From positions 1 to 35,399 of the forward strand of contig QZKJ01000006.1 of the NCBI GenBank assembly GCA_003605035.1: DNA of 35,399 bases, in the 5' to 3' direction. Origin of the DNA: Desulfurivibrio sp. GTDB taxonomy: Bacteria; Desulfobacterota; Desulfobulbia; Desulfobulbales; SURF-16. A program made the position numbers and the translations under genes. Numbering within the stretch: the first letter of the stretch is position 1; each line of letters starts with the position of its first letter. The notes under the pieces are model-generated. The model saw only the letters and a program-made list of their open reading frames with translations. It was not told the origin of the DNA and ran no database searches. Shown piece by piece: positions 17,072 through 25,107 of the stretch.

Positions 17072-20020
17072 GTGAACCGCTCCCTTGAGCGTAAAATCAG
17101 ACATATTCTCATCGCCGTCTTTGCCTTCTCTTTTCTGGTTGCCGCCGGGGTAAGCACGGTCGGCATCTACCTGACCGCCCGCGGCGAGTATCTGAGTCAG
17201 ATGCGCAGCCAGGTGAATATCGCCCAGAACCTGATCGCCGATTTCATCTTCGGTTACGACGACCATATCCTCAGCATCATCCGCAGGTCTCCCGACGGTT
17301 CGCTTGCCGAGGTGAATGACTTTCTCAAGGAGAAGCTCCATTTTCATAACCCGGGCGATATCTATTACCTGCTTGACGAGCAGCACCGGATCGTGCTTAT
17401 CTCGCCGCCCTACGAATCGTATACGGGCATGGCTCTTTCTCCCCAGTCCTTTCACCGGACCTCCTCGGAAATATCCGACGTGCACCAGTCGCTGTTTTCC
17501 GATAAAACGGTGATCACCATCCAATACCCCATGGCAGGCGGCATTACCCTGATCTTTGAAAGGGATCTGCAGACCATTAACCGCACCATGTCCTTTTTTG
17601 AAAAGAGCAGGGTTTTTGACGATCAGGCCATCTTTATCCTGACCAGCGAAGGCAAGGTGGCCTATCATCCTGATGCGCCGCTGGTCAAGAGCAGGCACAA
17701 TCTCGCCTTTGACATGCGGGAATGGCAGCTGCCGGCAGCGGGAAATCTCTCCAGCTACAAACTATACGGCCAGAAATATATTGCCTATAAAAAGGAGCTG
17801 ACCGTACCCCAGGGCTGGACCATTTATTTTTCCGTGCCGGCCGGCCGCCTGCTGGCGCATGTGGAAAAGGTGGTGCTGGGCCAGCTGGTCATGCTGCTGG
17901 TTTTTTTCGGGGTGGTGTATCTGATTCTGCAGCTGTCGCTCAACCGTTATTTCTCCAGGCCGGTGCGGCAGATAGTCAAGTCCCTCGGCCGTTATGATTC
18001 AAACCGGGAAGGGCAGACGATGGAGCCGGAACTGGCCTGCGGGGTGCAGGAGTTTGCCGCGATCATCGATGCCATCAATGCCATGTCGGCCCAGGTTGAC
18101 AGATCCAGTCAGCAGCTGCGGCGCAGCGAGGAGCAGAGCCGGCTGCTGCTCAACTCAACGGCCGAGGCCATCTACGGGCTCGATACCCAGGGCCGCTGCA
18201 CCTTCTGCAACAGCTCTTTCCTGCAGATGATGGGCTATGCCAGCGAGGCGGAGCTGCTGGGAGAAAACATGCACCGCCTCATCCATCACAGCCATGCGGA
18301 CGGCAGGGAGTACGTTCTGGATGAATGTCTGGCCCATAGGGGATTTCTCGAGGGAATGGGGTCTCATATCGATAACGAGGTCTTCTGGCGCTCCGACGGC
18401 GCCGCTTTTGCCGTGGAGTACTGGTCCTATCCCATTTTCCAGGGCGACCAGATCATCGGCGCCGTGGTTACCTTTATTGATATCACCAAGCGCAAGCAGG
18501 CCGAGGAAAAGCTGGCCGAGGAAAAGGAGCAGCTGGCCGTGACCCTGCGCAGCATCGGCGATGCGGTTATCACCACCGATACCGCGGGCAGGGTCGTGCT
18601 GGTCAACCGGGTGGCCGAGGAACTCACCGGCTGGCGGCAGCAGGAGGCCAGGGGGCGGCCCCTGCAGGAGGTTTTCCATATTGTTGATGAACGTAGCCGC
18701 AAGCCCCATGAGAGCCCGGTGGACAGGGTGATGCGGAGCGGCGCCATTGTCGAGCTGGCCAGTCATGCCCTGCTCATTGCCAGAGATGGCGCCGAGCGGG
18801 CCGTGGCCGACAGCGGGGCGCCTATCCGCGACCGGCAGAGCAGGATCATCGGGGTGGTGCTGGTCTTCCGTGATGTGACCCAGAGCAGGAAGATGCAGGA
18901 GGAGGCCTTCAAGGCCAGGAAACTTGAGTCCATCGGCGTACTGGCCGGCGGCATTGCCCATGATTTCAATAATATCCTGACCGCCATCCTGGGAAACATC
19001 AGCCTGGCCGGCAATATGGCGGCAGACGAGCGGCAGAAGGCGCTGCTGGCCAGCGCGGAAAAGGCCTCGGTGCGCGCCAGGGGGCTCACCCAGCAGCTGC
19101 TGACCTTTGCCAAGGGCGGCGAGCCTGTCACCGAGACCTCTTCCATTGCCGAGGTGATCCGCGAATCGGCCGGTTTCGTGCTGCATGGCAGCAACGTGGC
19201 CTGCAGTTTCGTCATTCCCGACAAGCTGCGGCTGGTCAATATTGACAAGGGCCAGATCAGCCAGGTTATTCAGAATATCGTGCTCAACGCCAAGGAAGCC
19301 ATGCCCGAGGGCGGCAGCATCAGCATAGTCTGCGATAATTACCAGCACACGGGGCAGGATCATCCTGTTCTGGCGCCGGGCGACTATGTGCAGATCAGCA
19401 TTGCCGATACCGGGGCCGGCATTGCTCCGGAAATCCTGGACAGGATCTTTGACCCCTATTTTACCACCAGCAAACAGGGCCAGGGCCTTGGCCTGGCCGT
19501 GACCCGTTCGATCATCGCCAAACATGGCGGCCACGTGGCGGTGGAGTCGAAAGTGGGGGAGGGCAGCGTCTTCACCATCTACCTGCCGGTTTCCGGCGAC
19601 AGTGATAAACTGCTTCCCGAGGTGGCCGCCCGCTCGCTGAGCGCCACCGGCAGGGTGCTGATCATGGATGATGAGGAGATCGTCCGGGAGGTGATGCACA
19701 CCATGCTCCAGCAGCTCGGCTTTGAGGTGCTGGCGGCCAGAGACGGCCAGGAGATGCTTGCCGTGTATCGGCAGGCGGTTGAAGAGGGCAGGCCGGTTGA
19801 TGTGGTCATTCTCGATCTGACCATTCCGGGCGGCATGGGCGGCAAGGAGGCGGTGAAAAGGCTGCTGCACAAGTATCCCGAGGCCAGGGTCGTGGTGGCC
19901 AGCGGCTATTACAATGATCCGGTCATGGCTGATTGCGCAAGCTATGGCTTCAAGGCCGCGGTTGCCAAGCCGTTTCAGTTTGAGGAGCTCAGTCAGGCCC
20001 TGCGCAAGGCCATGGAATAA
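17072..20020 (+). CDS. Hybrid histidine kinase (dCache-HAMP-like-PAS-PAS-HisKA-HATPase-REC)
   Basis: 982 residues from GTG at 17072, directly after the preceding stop; AAAGGGGTG upstream serves as ribosome site. TM1 is ~11-33, followed by a large periplasmic Cache-type sensor to ~270 and TM2 ~272-292 (LVMLLVFFGVVYLILQLSL). A linker SRPVRQIVKSLGRYDSN is HAMP-like. Two PAS domains cover ~350-475 and ~485-610. The dimerisation helix has LAGGIAHDFNNILTAILGN with phospho-His630, the HisKA type of NtrB/PAS kinases. The ATPase domain has N-box VLNAKEAMP, DTGAGI and GQGLGLAVTRSI. A C-terminal receiver (RVLIMDDEEIVREV, LDLTIPG with Asp915, K in VAKPFQ) completes the phosphorelay. The output partner (an Hpt or response regulator) is not in the window. 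It meets era tail to tail with a 27-bp gap. Confidence 0.95.
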   Translation: MNRSLERKIRHILIAVFAFSFLVAAGVSTVGIYLTARGEYLSQMRSQVNIAQNLIADFIFGYDDHILSIIRRSPDGSLAEVNDFLKEKLHFHNPGDIYYLLDEQHRIVLISPPYESYTGMALSPQSFHRTSSEISDVHQSLFSDKTVITIQYPMAGGITLIFERDLQTINRTMSFFEKSRVFDDQAIFILTSEGKVAYHPDAPLVKSRHNLAFDMREWQLPAAGNLSSYKLYGQKYIAYKKELTVPQGWTIYFSVPAGRLLAHVEKVVLGQLVMLLVFFGVVYLILQLSLNRYFSRPVRQIVKSLGRYDSNREGQTMEPELACGVQEFAAIIDAINAMSAQVDRSSQQLRRSEEQSRLLLNSTAEAIYGLDTQGRCTFCNSSFLQMMGYASEAELLGENMHRLIHHSHADGREYVLDECLAHRGFLEGMGSHIDNEVFWRSDGAAFAVEYWSYPIFQGDQIIGAVVTFIDITKRKQAEEKLAEEKEQLAVTLRSIGDAVITTDTAGRVVLVNRVAEELTGWRQQEARGRPLQEVFHIVDERSRKPHESPVDRVMRSGAIVELASHALLIARDGAERAVADSGAPIRDRQSRIIGVVLVFRDVTQSRKMQEEAFKARKLESIGVLAGGIAHDFNNILTAILGNISLAGNMAADERQKALLASAEKASVRARGLTQQLLTFAKGGEPVTETSSIAEVIRESAGFVLHGSNVACSFVIPDKLRLVNIDKGQISQVIQNIVLNAKEAMPEGGSISIVCDNYQHTGQDHPVLAPGDYVQISIADTGAGIAPEILDRIFDPYFTTSKQGQGLGLAVTRSIIAKHGGHVAVESKVGEGSVFTIYLPVSGDSDKLLPEVAARSLSATGRVLIMDDEEIVREVMHTMLQQLGFEVLAARDGQEMLAVYRQAVEEGRPVDVVILDLTIPGGMGGKEAVKRLLHKYPEARVVVASGYYNDPVMADCASYGFKAAVAKPFQFEELSQALRKAME

Positions 20021-20047
20021 GTCCGGCCCCTATCGCGCAAACAAGGG

Positions 20048-20947
20048 TCAGCCCAGCCCCAGTTCCCGCAGGAACAGCGCGTCCGTTGACCAGCCTTCCT
20101 TTATTTTCACCCAGAGTTTCAGTACCACCCTGATGCCGAGCAGTTCCTGCAGTTCCAGCCGGGCGGCCTGGCCGATCTGCTTCAGCATGGAGCCCTGTCT
20201 GCCGATGATGATGCCTTTCTGGGATTTCCTCTCCACAAAGATGGTGGCATGGATGGTGATTTTTTTTTCGTCCTCCTTGAAGCTGTCAACCAGCACCGCG
20301 CAGGAGTAAGGAACCTCCTGGGTGGTCAGCAGAAAGATCTTTTCCCGGATGATTTCGGCGGCAATGAAACGCTCGGTGGCATCGGTGGGGATATCCGCCG
20401 GGTACAGGCGGGGCCCGGTCGGCAGCAGCGGCAGCAGTTCCGCGAGCAGGATATCCGTGCCGTCCCGGTGCAGGGCCGAGATGGGGATCATGGCCTGGAA
20501 GGGGAAAACGTTGCTGTAGGCGGCCAGGATGGGCAGCAGTTTCTCCCCTGGCGCCAGATCCGTCTTGTTCACCAGCAGGATCACCGGTTTGCCGGCCTTC
20601 TGCAGATGGCCGGTCGCCTCGCTGATTTTTTCGGGCAGGGGAAAGCTGATGTCAATCATGAAGATGATGACATCCACGTCCGCCAGGCTTTCCACGGCGA
20701 TCCTGACCATTTCCCGGTTGAGCGTGCTGCGCGCCGTATGGATGCCCGGGGTGTCCAGGATGACGATCTGGTAATCCTCTCCATTGACAATGCCCAGTAT
20801 TTTGTTTCTGGTGGTCTGAGGCTTGGGGGAGACAATGGAGATTTTCAGGCCGAGCAGGGCGTTGAGCAGGGTGGATTTGCCCACATTCGGGGGGCCGATC
20901 AGGGCCACAAGTCCTGATTTAACTTGCTTTTCTCCATGATAATCCAT
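20048..20947 (-). CDS. era: GTPase Era
   Basis: 299 residues, standard for Era. It binds 16S rRNA and helps mature the 30S subunit; cytoplasm/inner-membrane associated. The G motifs are clear: G1 GPPNVGKST (18-26), G2 in SPKPQTTRNKILGI, G3 DTPG, G4 VNKTD. The C-terminal KH domain is present, ending LRVVLKLWVKIKEGWS-like (seen: RVVLKLWVKIKEGW) and preceded by IIGRQGSMLKQIGQAAR with the GxxG loop. AAGGAGACC before the ATG is a good ribosome site. The 126-bp region to the right is shared with the divergent RNase gene, so the two may have paired regulation. Confidence 0.97.
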   Translation of the reverse strand: MDYHGEKQVKSGLVALIGPPNVGKSTLLNALLGLKISIVSPKPQTTRNKILGIVNGEDYQIVILDTPGIHTARSTLNREMVRIAVESLADVDVIIFMIDISFPLPEKISEATGHLQKAGKPVILLVNKTDLAPGEKLLPILAAYSNVFPFQAMIPISALHRDGTDILLAELLPLLPTGPRLYPADIPTDATERFIAAEIIREKIFLLTTQEVPYSCAVLVDSFKEDEKKITIHATIFVERKSQKGIIIGRQGSMLKQIGQAARLELQELLGIRVVLKLWVKIKEGWSTDALFLRELGLG

Positions 20948-21073
20948 TATGGTCTCCTTTCCTTAGGTATTCACTGCGCAGTCGCCGGCCAGGCCATCCT
21001 CATCCGCAGCAGGCCTGGCAGCTGCCTGGCTTGCCCGGCCCTGATAAAACATCAACCACAGAGTGTACTCATA

Positions 21074-23074
21074 TTGCAGGGAAAAATCATAGAATATGTT
21101 GAGCAGGGCAGATTTTTCTGCGCCCTGGTGCTGCAGGACCAGGGCAAGAGGCTGCGCGTCATGAACCAGAACGGCAAGGAGATCAATCTGCCGGCCAGCC
21201 GGGTGCTGCACGAGACTGAGCGCAAACACCCGACCCAGCTGGCCCGCGAAGAGATCATGCAGCTGCTCCAGGGGGTGGCGGAGAAACGCCTGCAGATGAT
21301 GAGGGAAATTGATCTTGCCGAAATCTGGGAGCTGGCCGTGGAGGAGGAGGCTGACGCCTTTTCCCCTTTTTTCCTGGCTGAACTCTGCTTTGGCGCGGAG
21401 ACTGGCGATGATCAGGTCGCCGCCTTTCTGCGGGCGGTGTTTGACGACCGCTTTTTCTTCAAGTTCAGGGACGGCCGGATCCTGGCGCACTCCCGCGAAG
21501 TGGTGGAGCAGCAGCGCGAACGGGAGGAGAAGGAGCGGCGCCGTGAGGAATTGCTGGAAAAAGGGGCCAGGATGATGCAGGCGTTGATGGCCGGCGAGCC
21601 GGCGCCTGACTGGCCGGAACGCGACAGATGCCTGGATGTTGTCAGGCAGTACTATCTCTTCGGCGGTGAGGCGCCGGAGGCCGAGCTGGCCCGGGACCTG
21701 CTCAAGAAAGCGGGGTTTGGCCGCCCCCATGATCCCTATTATCTGCTGATCAAGGCCGGCATCTGGCAGCCGGATGAAAACGTGGCCCTGTACCGGCAGG
21801 ATGTACCGGTGGATTTCAGCGCCGGGGAACTGGCGCGGGCCCAGCAGCTGGCCGCCCGGCCGGATGGGCAGGCATTGCTTGACGGCGACCGCCTTGATCT
21901 GCGGCATCTGCCGCTGCTCACCATTGACGGGGAGTATACCCGGGATTTCGACGATGCCTTGCATCTGGAGCGGCAGGGCGACCATTTTCTGGTGGGCATC
22001 CATATTGCCGATGTGAGCGAATATGTCAGGCCGGGAGACCCTCTGTTTGAGGCCGCCCGCCAGCGGGGCACCTCCCTCTATTTTCCTGACCGGCAGGTTC
22101 CCATGCTGCCCAAGGTGGTATCCGAAGGGGTGTGCAGCCTGGTCGAGGGCCAGCCCCGGCCGGTGCTCAGCTTTCTGGTCAAGCTGACTCCCCAGGGGGA
22201 GGTGATCGATTTTAAGGTGGTGCGCGCCGTGGTGCAGGTCAATCGCCGCATCACTTACAACCAGGCCGAGGAGCTGCTGGCCCGCCGGGGCGATGAGGAG
22301 CTGCAGGTGCTGATGGAGCTGGGCTTCCGGCTGCAGGAGAGGAGGGTGGCCAGCGGGGCGCTGATCATCCCGATCCCGGACGTCAACATCAACATCGGCA
22401 GAAACGGCAGGCTGCAGGTGCATCTGGACGAGGTGGATACCCCGGCCAGGACCCTGGTGGCCGAATTCATGGTGCTGGCCAACATGCTGGCCGCCCAGTA
22501 CCTGGCCGACCGGCAGATTCCTGCCCTGTACCGCGCCCAGGAGCCGCCCCGCCAGCGTCTTGCCCCCAGCGTGGTAAAGGACCTGTACATCAATTTCCGG
22601 CAGCGCCGTTTCCTGGCCCGGGGCCAGCTGCTGACTGAACCGAAACTGCACAGCGGGGTGGGGGCGTCGCAATATACCACGGTGACCTCGCCGATCCGGC
22701 GGCTGCTTGATCTGGTCGTGCAGCAGCAGCTGACCCATGTGCTGCAGGGCAAGGGGCCGCTGTACAGCCTCTCCGACTGCCGGGATCTGTCCGCCGCCAT
22801 TCTCGCCGCCCAGGCCCGGGCTAATCAGGTGCGTCTGCTGCGCCACCGCTACTGGCTCTATAAATATCTGGCCCAGGAGGTGGGCGTCGGCAACCGGCTG
22901 GACGCCCTGGTCCTGGAGATCCAGCCTCGCCGCATCCAGGTGGTGCTTACCGCTATTCTGCTGGAAGGGGACCTGCCGCTTAATCAGGGGCCGAATGTCC
23001 GCCCCGGCGACCTGGTCAAGGTGAAACTGGCCAAGGTTCATGCCCTGGACAATACCTTCCGGCTGGAGTGGTGA
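21074..23074 (+). CDS. RNase II/R-family exoribonuclease (RNB domain)
   Basis: 666 residues with a TTG start at 21074. The frame is open back to 20924 inside era, but the upstream 50 residues look non-native, and the protein begins naturally at LQGKIIEYVEQGRFFCAL. There is no clear Shine-Dalgarno. The N-terminal ~290 residues are helical and charged. The RNB catalytic core follows: LTIDGEYTRDFDDALHLERQ with the metal-binding aspartates, then GIHIADVSEYVRPGDPL, YFPDRQVPMLPKV, and GASQYTTVTSPIRRLLDL near the active-site end. A short C-terminal beta domain (LDALVLEIQPRRIQVVLT ... PGDLVKVKLAKV) is S1-like. It degrades RNA 3'-5' processively; whether RNase II or R-like cannot be settled here. It is divergent from era and precedes the SDR gene by 40 bp. 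Confidence 0.92.
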   Translation: MQGKIIEYVEQGRFFCALVLQDQGKRLRVMNQNGKEINLPASRVLHETERKHPTQLAREEIMQLLQGVAEKRLQMMREIDLAEIWELAVEEEADAFSPFFLAELCFGAETGDDQVAAFLRAVFDDRFFFKFRDGRILAHSREVVEQQREREEKERRREELLEKGARMMQALMAGEPAPDWPERDRCLDVVRQYYLFGGEAPEAELARDLLKKAGFGRPHDPYYLLIKAGIWQPDENVALYRQDVPVDFSAGELARAQQLAARPDGQALLDGDRLDLRHLPLLTIDGEYTRDFDDALHLERQGDHFLVGIHIADVSEYVRPGDPLFEAARQRGTSLYFPDRQVPMLPKVVSEGVCSLVEGQPRPVLSFLVKLTPQGEVIDFKVVRAVVQVNRRITYNQAEELLARRGDEELQVLMELGFRLQERRVASGALIIPIPDVNINIGRNGRLQVHLDEVDTPARTLVAEFMVLANMLAAQYLADRQIPALYRAQEPPRQRLAPSVVKDLYINFRQRRFLARGQLLTEPKLHSGVGASQYTTVTSPIRRLLDLVVQQQLTHVLQGKGPLYSLSDCRDLSAAILAAQARANQVRLLRHRYWLYKYLAQEVGVGNRLDALVLEIQPRRIQVVLTAILLEGDLPLNQGPNVRPGDLVKVKLAKVHALDNTFRLEW

Positions 23075-23114
23075 GGGGATTTGGGCAAATTATGTAAAGA
23101 AAGAGGAGTCAAGC

Positions 23115-23873
23115 ATGAATAAACCTTTAGCAGGCAAGACAGCCATTGTCACCGGGGCAAGCTCCGGCATCGGCCGCGCCACGGCGCTGGCCCTGGTACG
23201 TTCCGGCGCCGCCGTGGTGATTTCCGCCCGGCGCAGGGAGCGGCTGGACGAACTGGCCGCCGAGATTGCCGCCATGGGCGGCAAAGCCCTGGTCGTGGCC
23301 GGAGATGCCGGCATCTCCGCTGATATTGATCTGCTGCTGGAGAGCGCCTTGCACTGGAAAGAGGGTGGCGGTAAATATGATGTCGTGGTGGTCAATGCCG
23401 GCCGCGGCCTGGCCGGCGGCATTCTCGGCAGTGATGAATCCCAGTGGCAACAGCTCTATCAGGTCAATGTACTGGGTGCTGCCCACCTGATGCGGCGGGC
23501 GGGACAGTACCTGGCCCAGCGGAAAAGCGGCGATATCGTGGTGCTCGGTTCGGTGGTGGGGAGAAATATCTCGCCCTTCAGCGGCTTCTACGGTTCAAGC
23601 AAATTCGCCATCAGCGCCATTGCCGAAGGCCTGCGCCGCGAAGTCTGCCCCCATGGGGTGCGGGTCTGCCTGGTCATGCCGGGCATTGTCATCAGCGAAT
23701 TCCAGGAGGTGGCCGGCTACAACGAAGAAAATTTCGGCAAGGGGGTTGCCCAGTTCGGCCAGCTGCTTGAATCACACCATATTGCCGACGCCATTCATTG
23801 GCTGCTCACCCTGCCGCCCCAGGTCAATGTCAACGAGATCATGATCCGTCCCACCGGGCAGACCTATCCGTAA
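23115..23873 (+). CDS. Short-chain dehydrogenase/reductase (SDR)
   Basis: 252 residues, classical SDR size. NAD(P)-binding Rossmann motif TGASSGIG (13-20), SARRRERLDEL after strand two (Arg pair suggests NADP(H) preference), NAGRG, and the catalytic set Ser in LGSVVG, YGSSK (Tyr-x-x-x-Lys) then FAISAIAEGLRREV. GRMIRP-like end is IMIRPTGQTYP. The start at 23115 is chosen because AGAGGAG lies just upstream; an upstream extension overlapping the RNase gene is open but unlikely. It closely resembles the YdfG/clavulanate-dehydrogenase-like subgroup acting on small hydroxy acids or aldehydes, but the substrate is unknown. It is probably co-transcribed with the RNase gene, 40 bp upstream. Confidence 0.92.
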   Translation: MNKPLAGKTAIVTGASSGIGRATALALVRSGAAVVISARRRERLDELAAEIAAMGGKALVVAGDAGISADIDLLLESALHWKEGGGKYDVVVVNAGRGLAGGILGSDESQWQQLYQVNVLGAAHLMRRAGQYLAQRKSGDIVVLGSVVGRNISPFSGFYGSSKFAISAIAEGLRREVCPHGVRVCLVMPGIVISEFQEVAGYNEENFGKGVAQFGQLLESHHIADAIHWLLTLPPQVNVNEIMIRPTGQTYP

Positions 23874-24739
23874 AGGGGCCTGAGCCTGACATCCCGGGAT
23901 TACCTTTCATCCTGCGGTCCTTTGGCCATGTCTCTGTTATCCGTAACTGCTTGGCCGCCTTTTTTGAATGCCCATAAGCCGCAAACCCCCATCTCTTTCT
24001 TCCGAAAGCTTTCACAAGTTGCCGGATTTTCTTTTTTAGCATCCCACCTTAAACTTTGCATAATCAAAAGGGGCATAATGAAGAAAATTGTTGGAATCGC
24101 TACCACTTTGTGTCATTGTTTAGGTGACGTTTCATGGATTTTTAAAGGTGGAGAAAATGCCGTCGTTCAGTATGTTCCGGACAGGCGTTTTGCGTCGATC
24201 GATAAAATTGCCTGTTTCAACTACTTCAACTCCAGTCCCAGAAACTTTTGCGGCATGAGAATCCCCGGTTTTGCCCTGAATGTCAGGAAAATGACGAGAA
24301 GAGAAACAAGCAGGCCGGTCTGCATCAGCGTATGCACAGCGTTGCGAGAAGTGGCAAGGAAAGTTTTTTGTTTCACGTTCCCTCCGATCTACTGAAAGCG
24401 AGCTGAGTCGAGCTCGGCAAGCGTTTGCTATCCGCTGGCAGCTTTGCAGTAATGGTCTGTAAATGACTGCTTCATACAAAGTGAAGCCGCTTGTGCTGTT
24501 CGTTGCCTCCCCGGCAAATTCATCTGTGAACAGCGTTTGCTCCCCCAATTGATAAGACTTTGCTGTTTGCGCAGCTATAAGACAAGTCCCTGTTGATGTG
24601 CCGGTTTTTCCGGTTCAAGCCTCGGGCCGGCTGACGCCGTTGCCGTGGAAATATTGGCGGCAGCACCCGGCGGATGGCTTTGACAGCATAGGGACTTTGA
24701 CTCATTAGAGCCAGAGGTTCATTAAGATGGTGATTGAGC
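23874..24739. other. AT-richer spacer without a recognised gene
   Basis: About 866 bp, visibly lower in GC than the flanking genes. Several open frames exist on both strands (plus 24078-24395 after AAAAGGGG; minus 24132-24548; minus 24221-24376) but none resembles a known protein and their codon third positions lack the local G/C bias. It may be decayed coding DNA or a regulatory region for the chemosensory operon. No tRNA, CRISPR or transposon ends were seen. Confidence 0.5.
24221..24376 (-). CDS. Possible 51-residue single-TM protein (unverified)
   Basis: GTG start with GGAGGG four bases upstream. The peptide has a basic N-terminus, one strong hydrophobic stretch (TGLLVSLLVIFLTF, about residues 20-33) and a basic C-terminus (RAKPGILMPQKFLGLELK). 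It lies opposite another open frame in the spacer. Not recognised. The ribosome site is the main support; the AT-rich setting argues for caution. Confidence 0.27.
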   Translation of the reverse strand: MKQKTFLATSRNAVHTLMQTGLLVSLLVIFLTFRAKPGILMPQKFLGLELK

Positions 24740-25036
24740 ATGGATGAACAGCAGGAAAGAAGAGAGGCGGAAGCATACAAAATAGATGGCGATCTAACTA
24801 TCTGCCGGGTTGCCGAGTTACGTGAAAGACTGCTGACGTTCGTTGTCACGGTCAATGAGGTGGAGGTTGATCTGCGGGGGGTGACGGACTGCGATGCGGC
24901 CGGGCTGCAGTTGCTCGTTTCCCTGAAAAGGACAGCAGAGGAGGCGGGCAAGCAGTTTCTGCTGACGAACCTGCCGAGTTCCCTGGTCGAACTCATCCGG
25001 GGTCTGGGCCTTGAAGCCGCTTGTCCTGTGGAGTGA
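24740..25036 (+). CDS. STAS-domain protein at the head of the chemotaxis operon
   Basis: 98 residues from ATG 24740 (an in-frame TTG lies two codons earlier). The whole protein is one STAS domain, the fold of anti-sigma-factor antagonists: YKIDGDLTICRVAELRERLL, VEVDLRGVTDCDAAGLQLLV, then FLLTNLPSSLVELIRGLGLE. In regulatory STAS proteins a Ser or Thr stands after the Asp, just before (S/A)G; here it reads D-A-A-G, so the usual phosphorylation residue is replaced by Ala. Such small STAS proteins are known next to cheA in some chemosensory clusters, where the function is poorly defined. It is followed by cheA after 71 bp in the same direction. Confidence 0.85.
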   Translation: MDEQQERREAEAYKIDGDLTICRVAELRERLLTFVVTVNEVEVDLRGVTDCDAAGLQLLVSLKRTAEEAGKQFLLTNLPSSLVELIRGLGLEAACPVE

Positions 25037-25107
25037 TGAAGAATGCTGTGCCAGAAAACAATCATGCCCGTGGGGTGCTGAAAAAAGTTCCGGGTTGAGG
25101 AAGTAAA

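Noticed and set aside
15905..17698. 597-residue minus-strand frame, and similar long antisense frames at 18155-19870 and 20963-23041
   Set aside because: They are antisense shadows of well-identified genes in GC-rich DNA, with His/Gly/Gln-rich translations and no family motifs.
20924..21073. N-terminal extension of the RNB exonuclease into era
   Set aside because: The extra 50 residues do not resemble the family and would overlap the divergent era start; the TTG at 21074 fits the family N-terminus.
24132..24548. 138-residue minus-strand frame in the spacer
   Set aside because: No recognisable domain, AT-rich third positions, and its ATG lacks a ribosome site; kept only as part of the spacer note.
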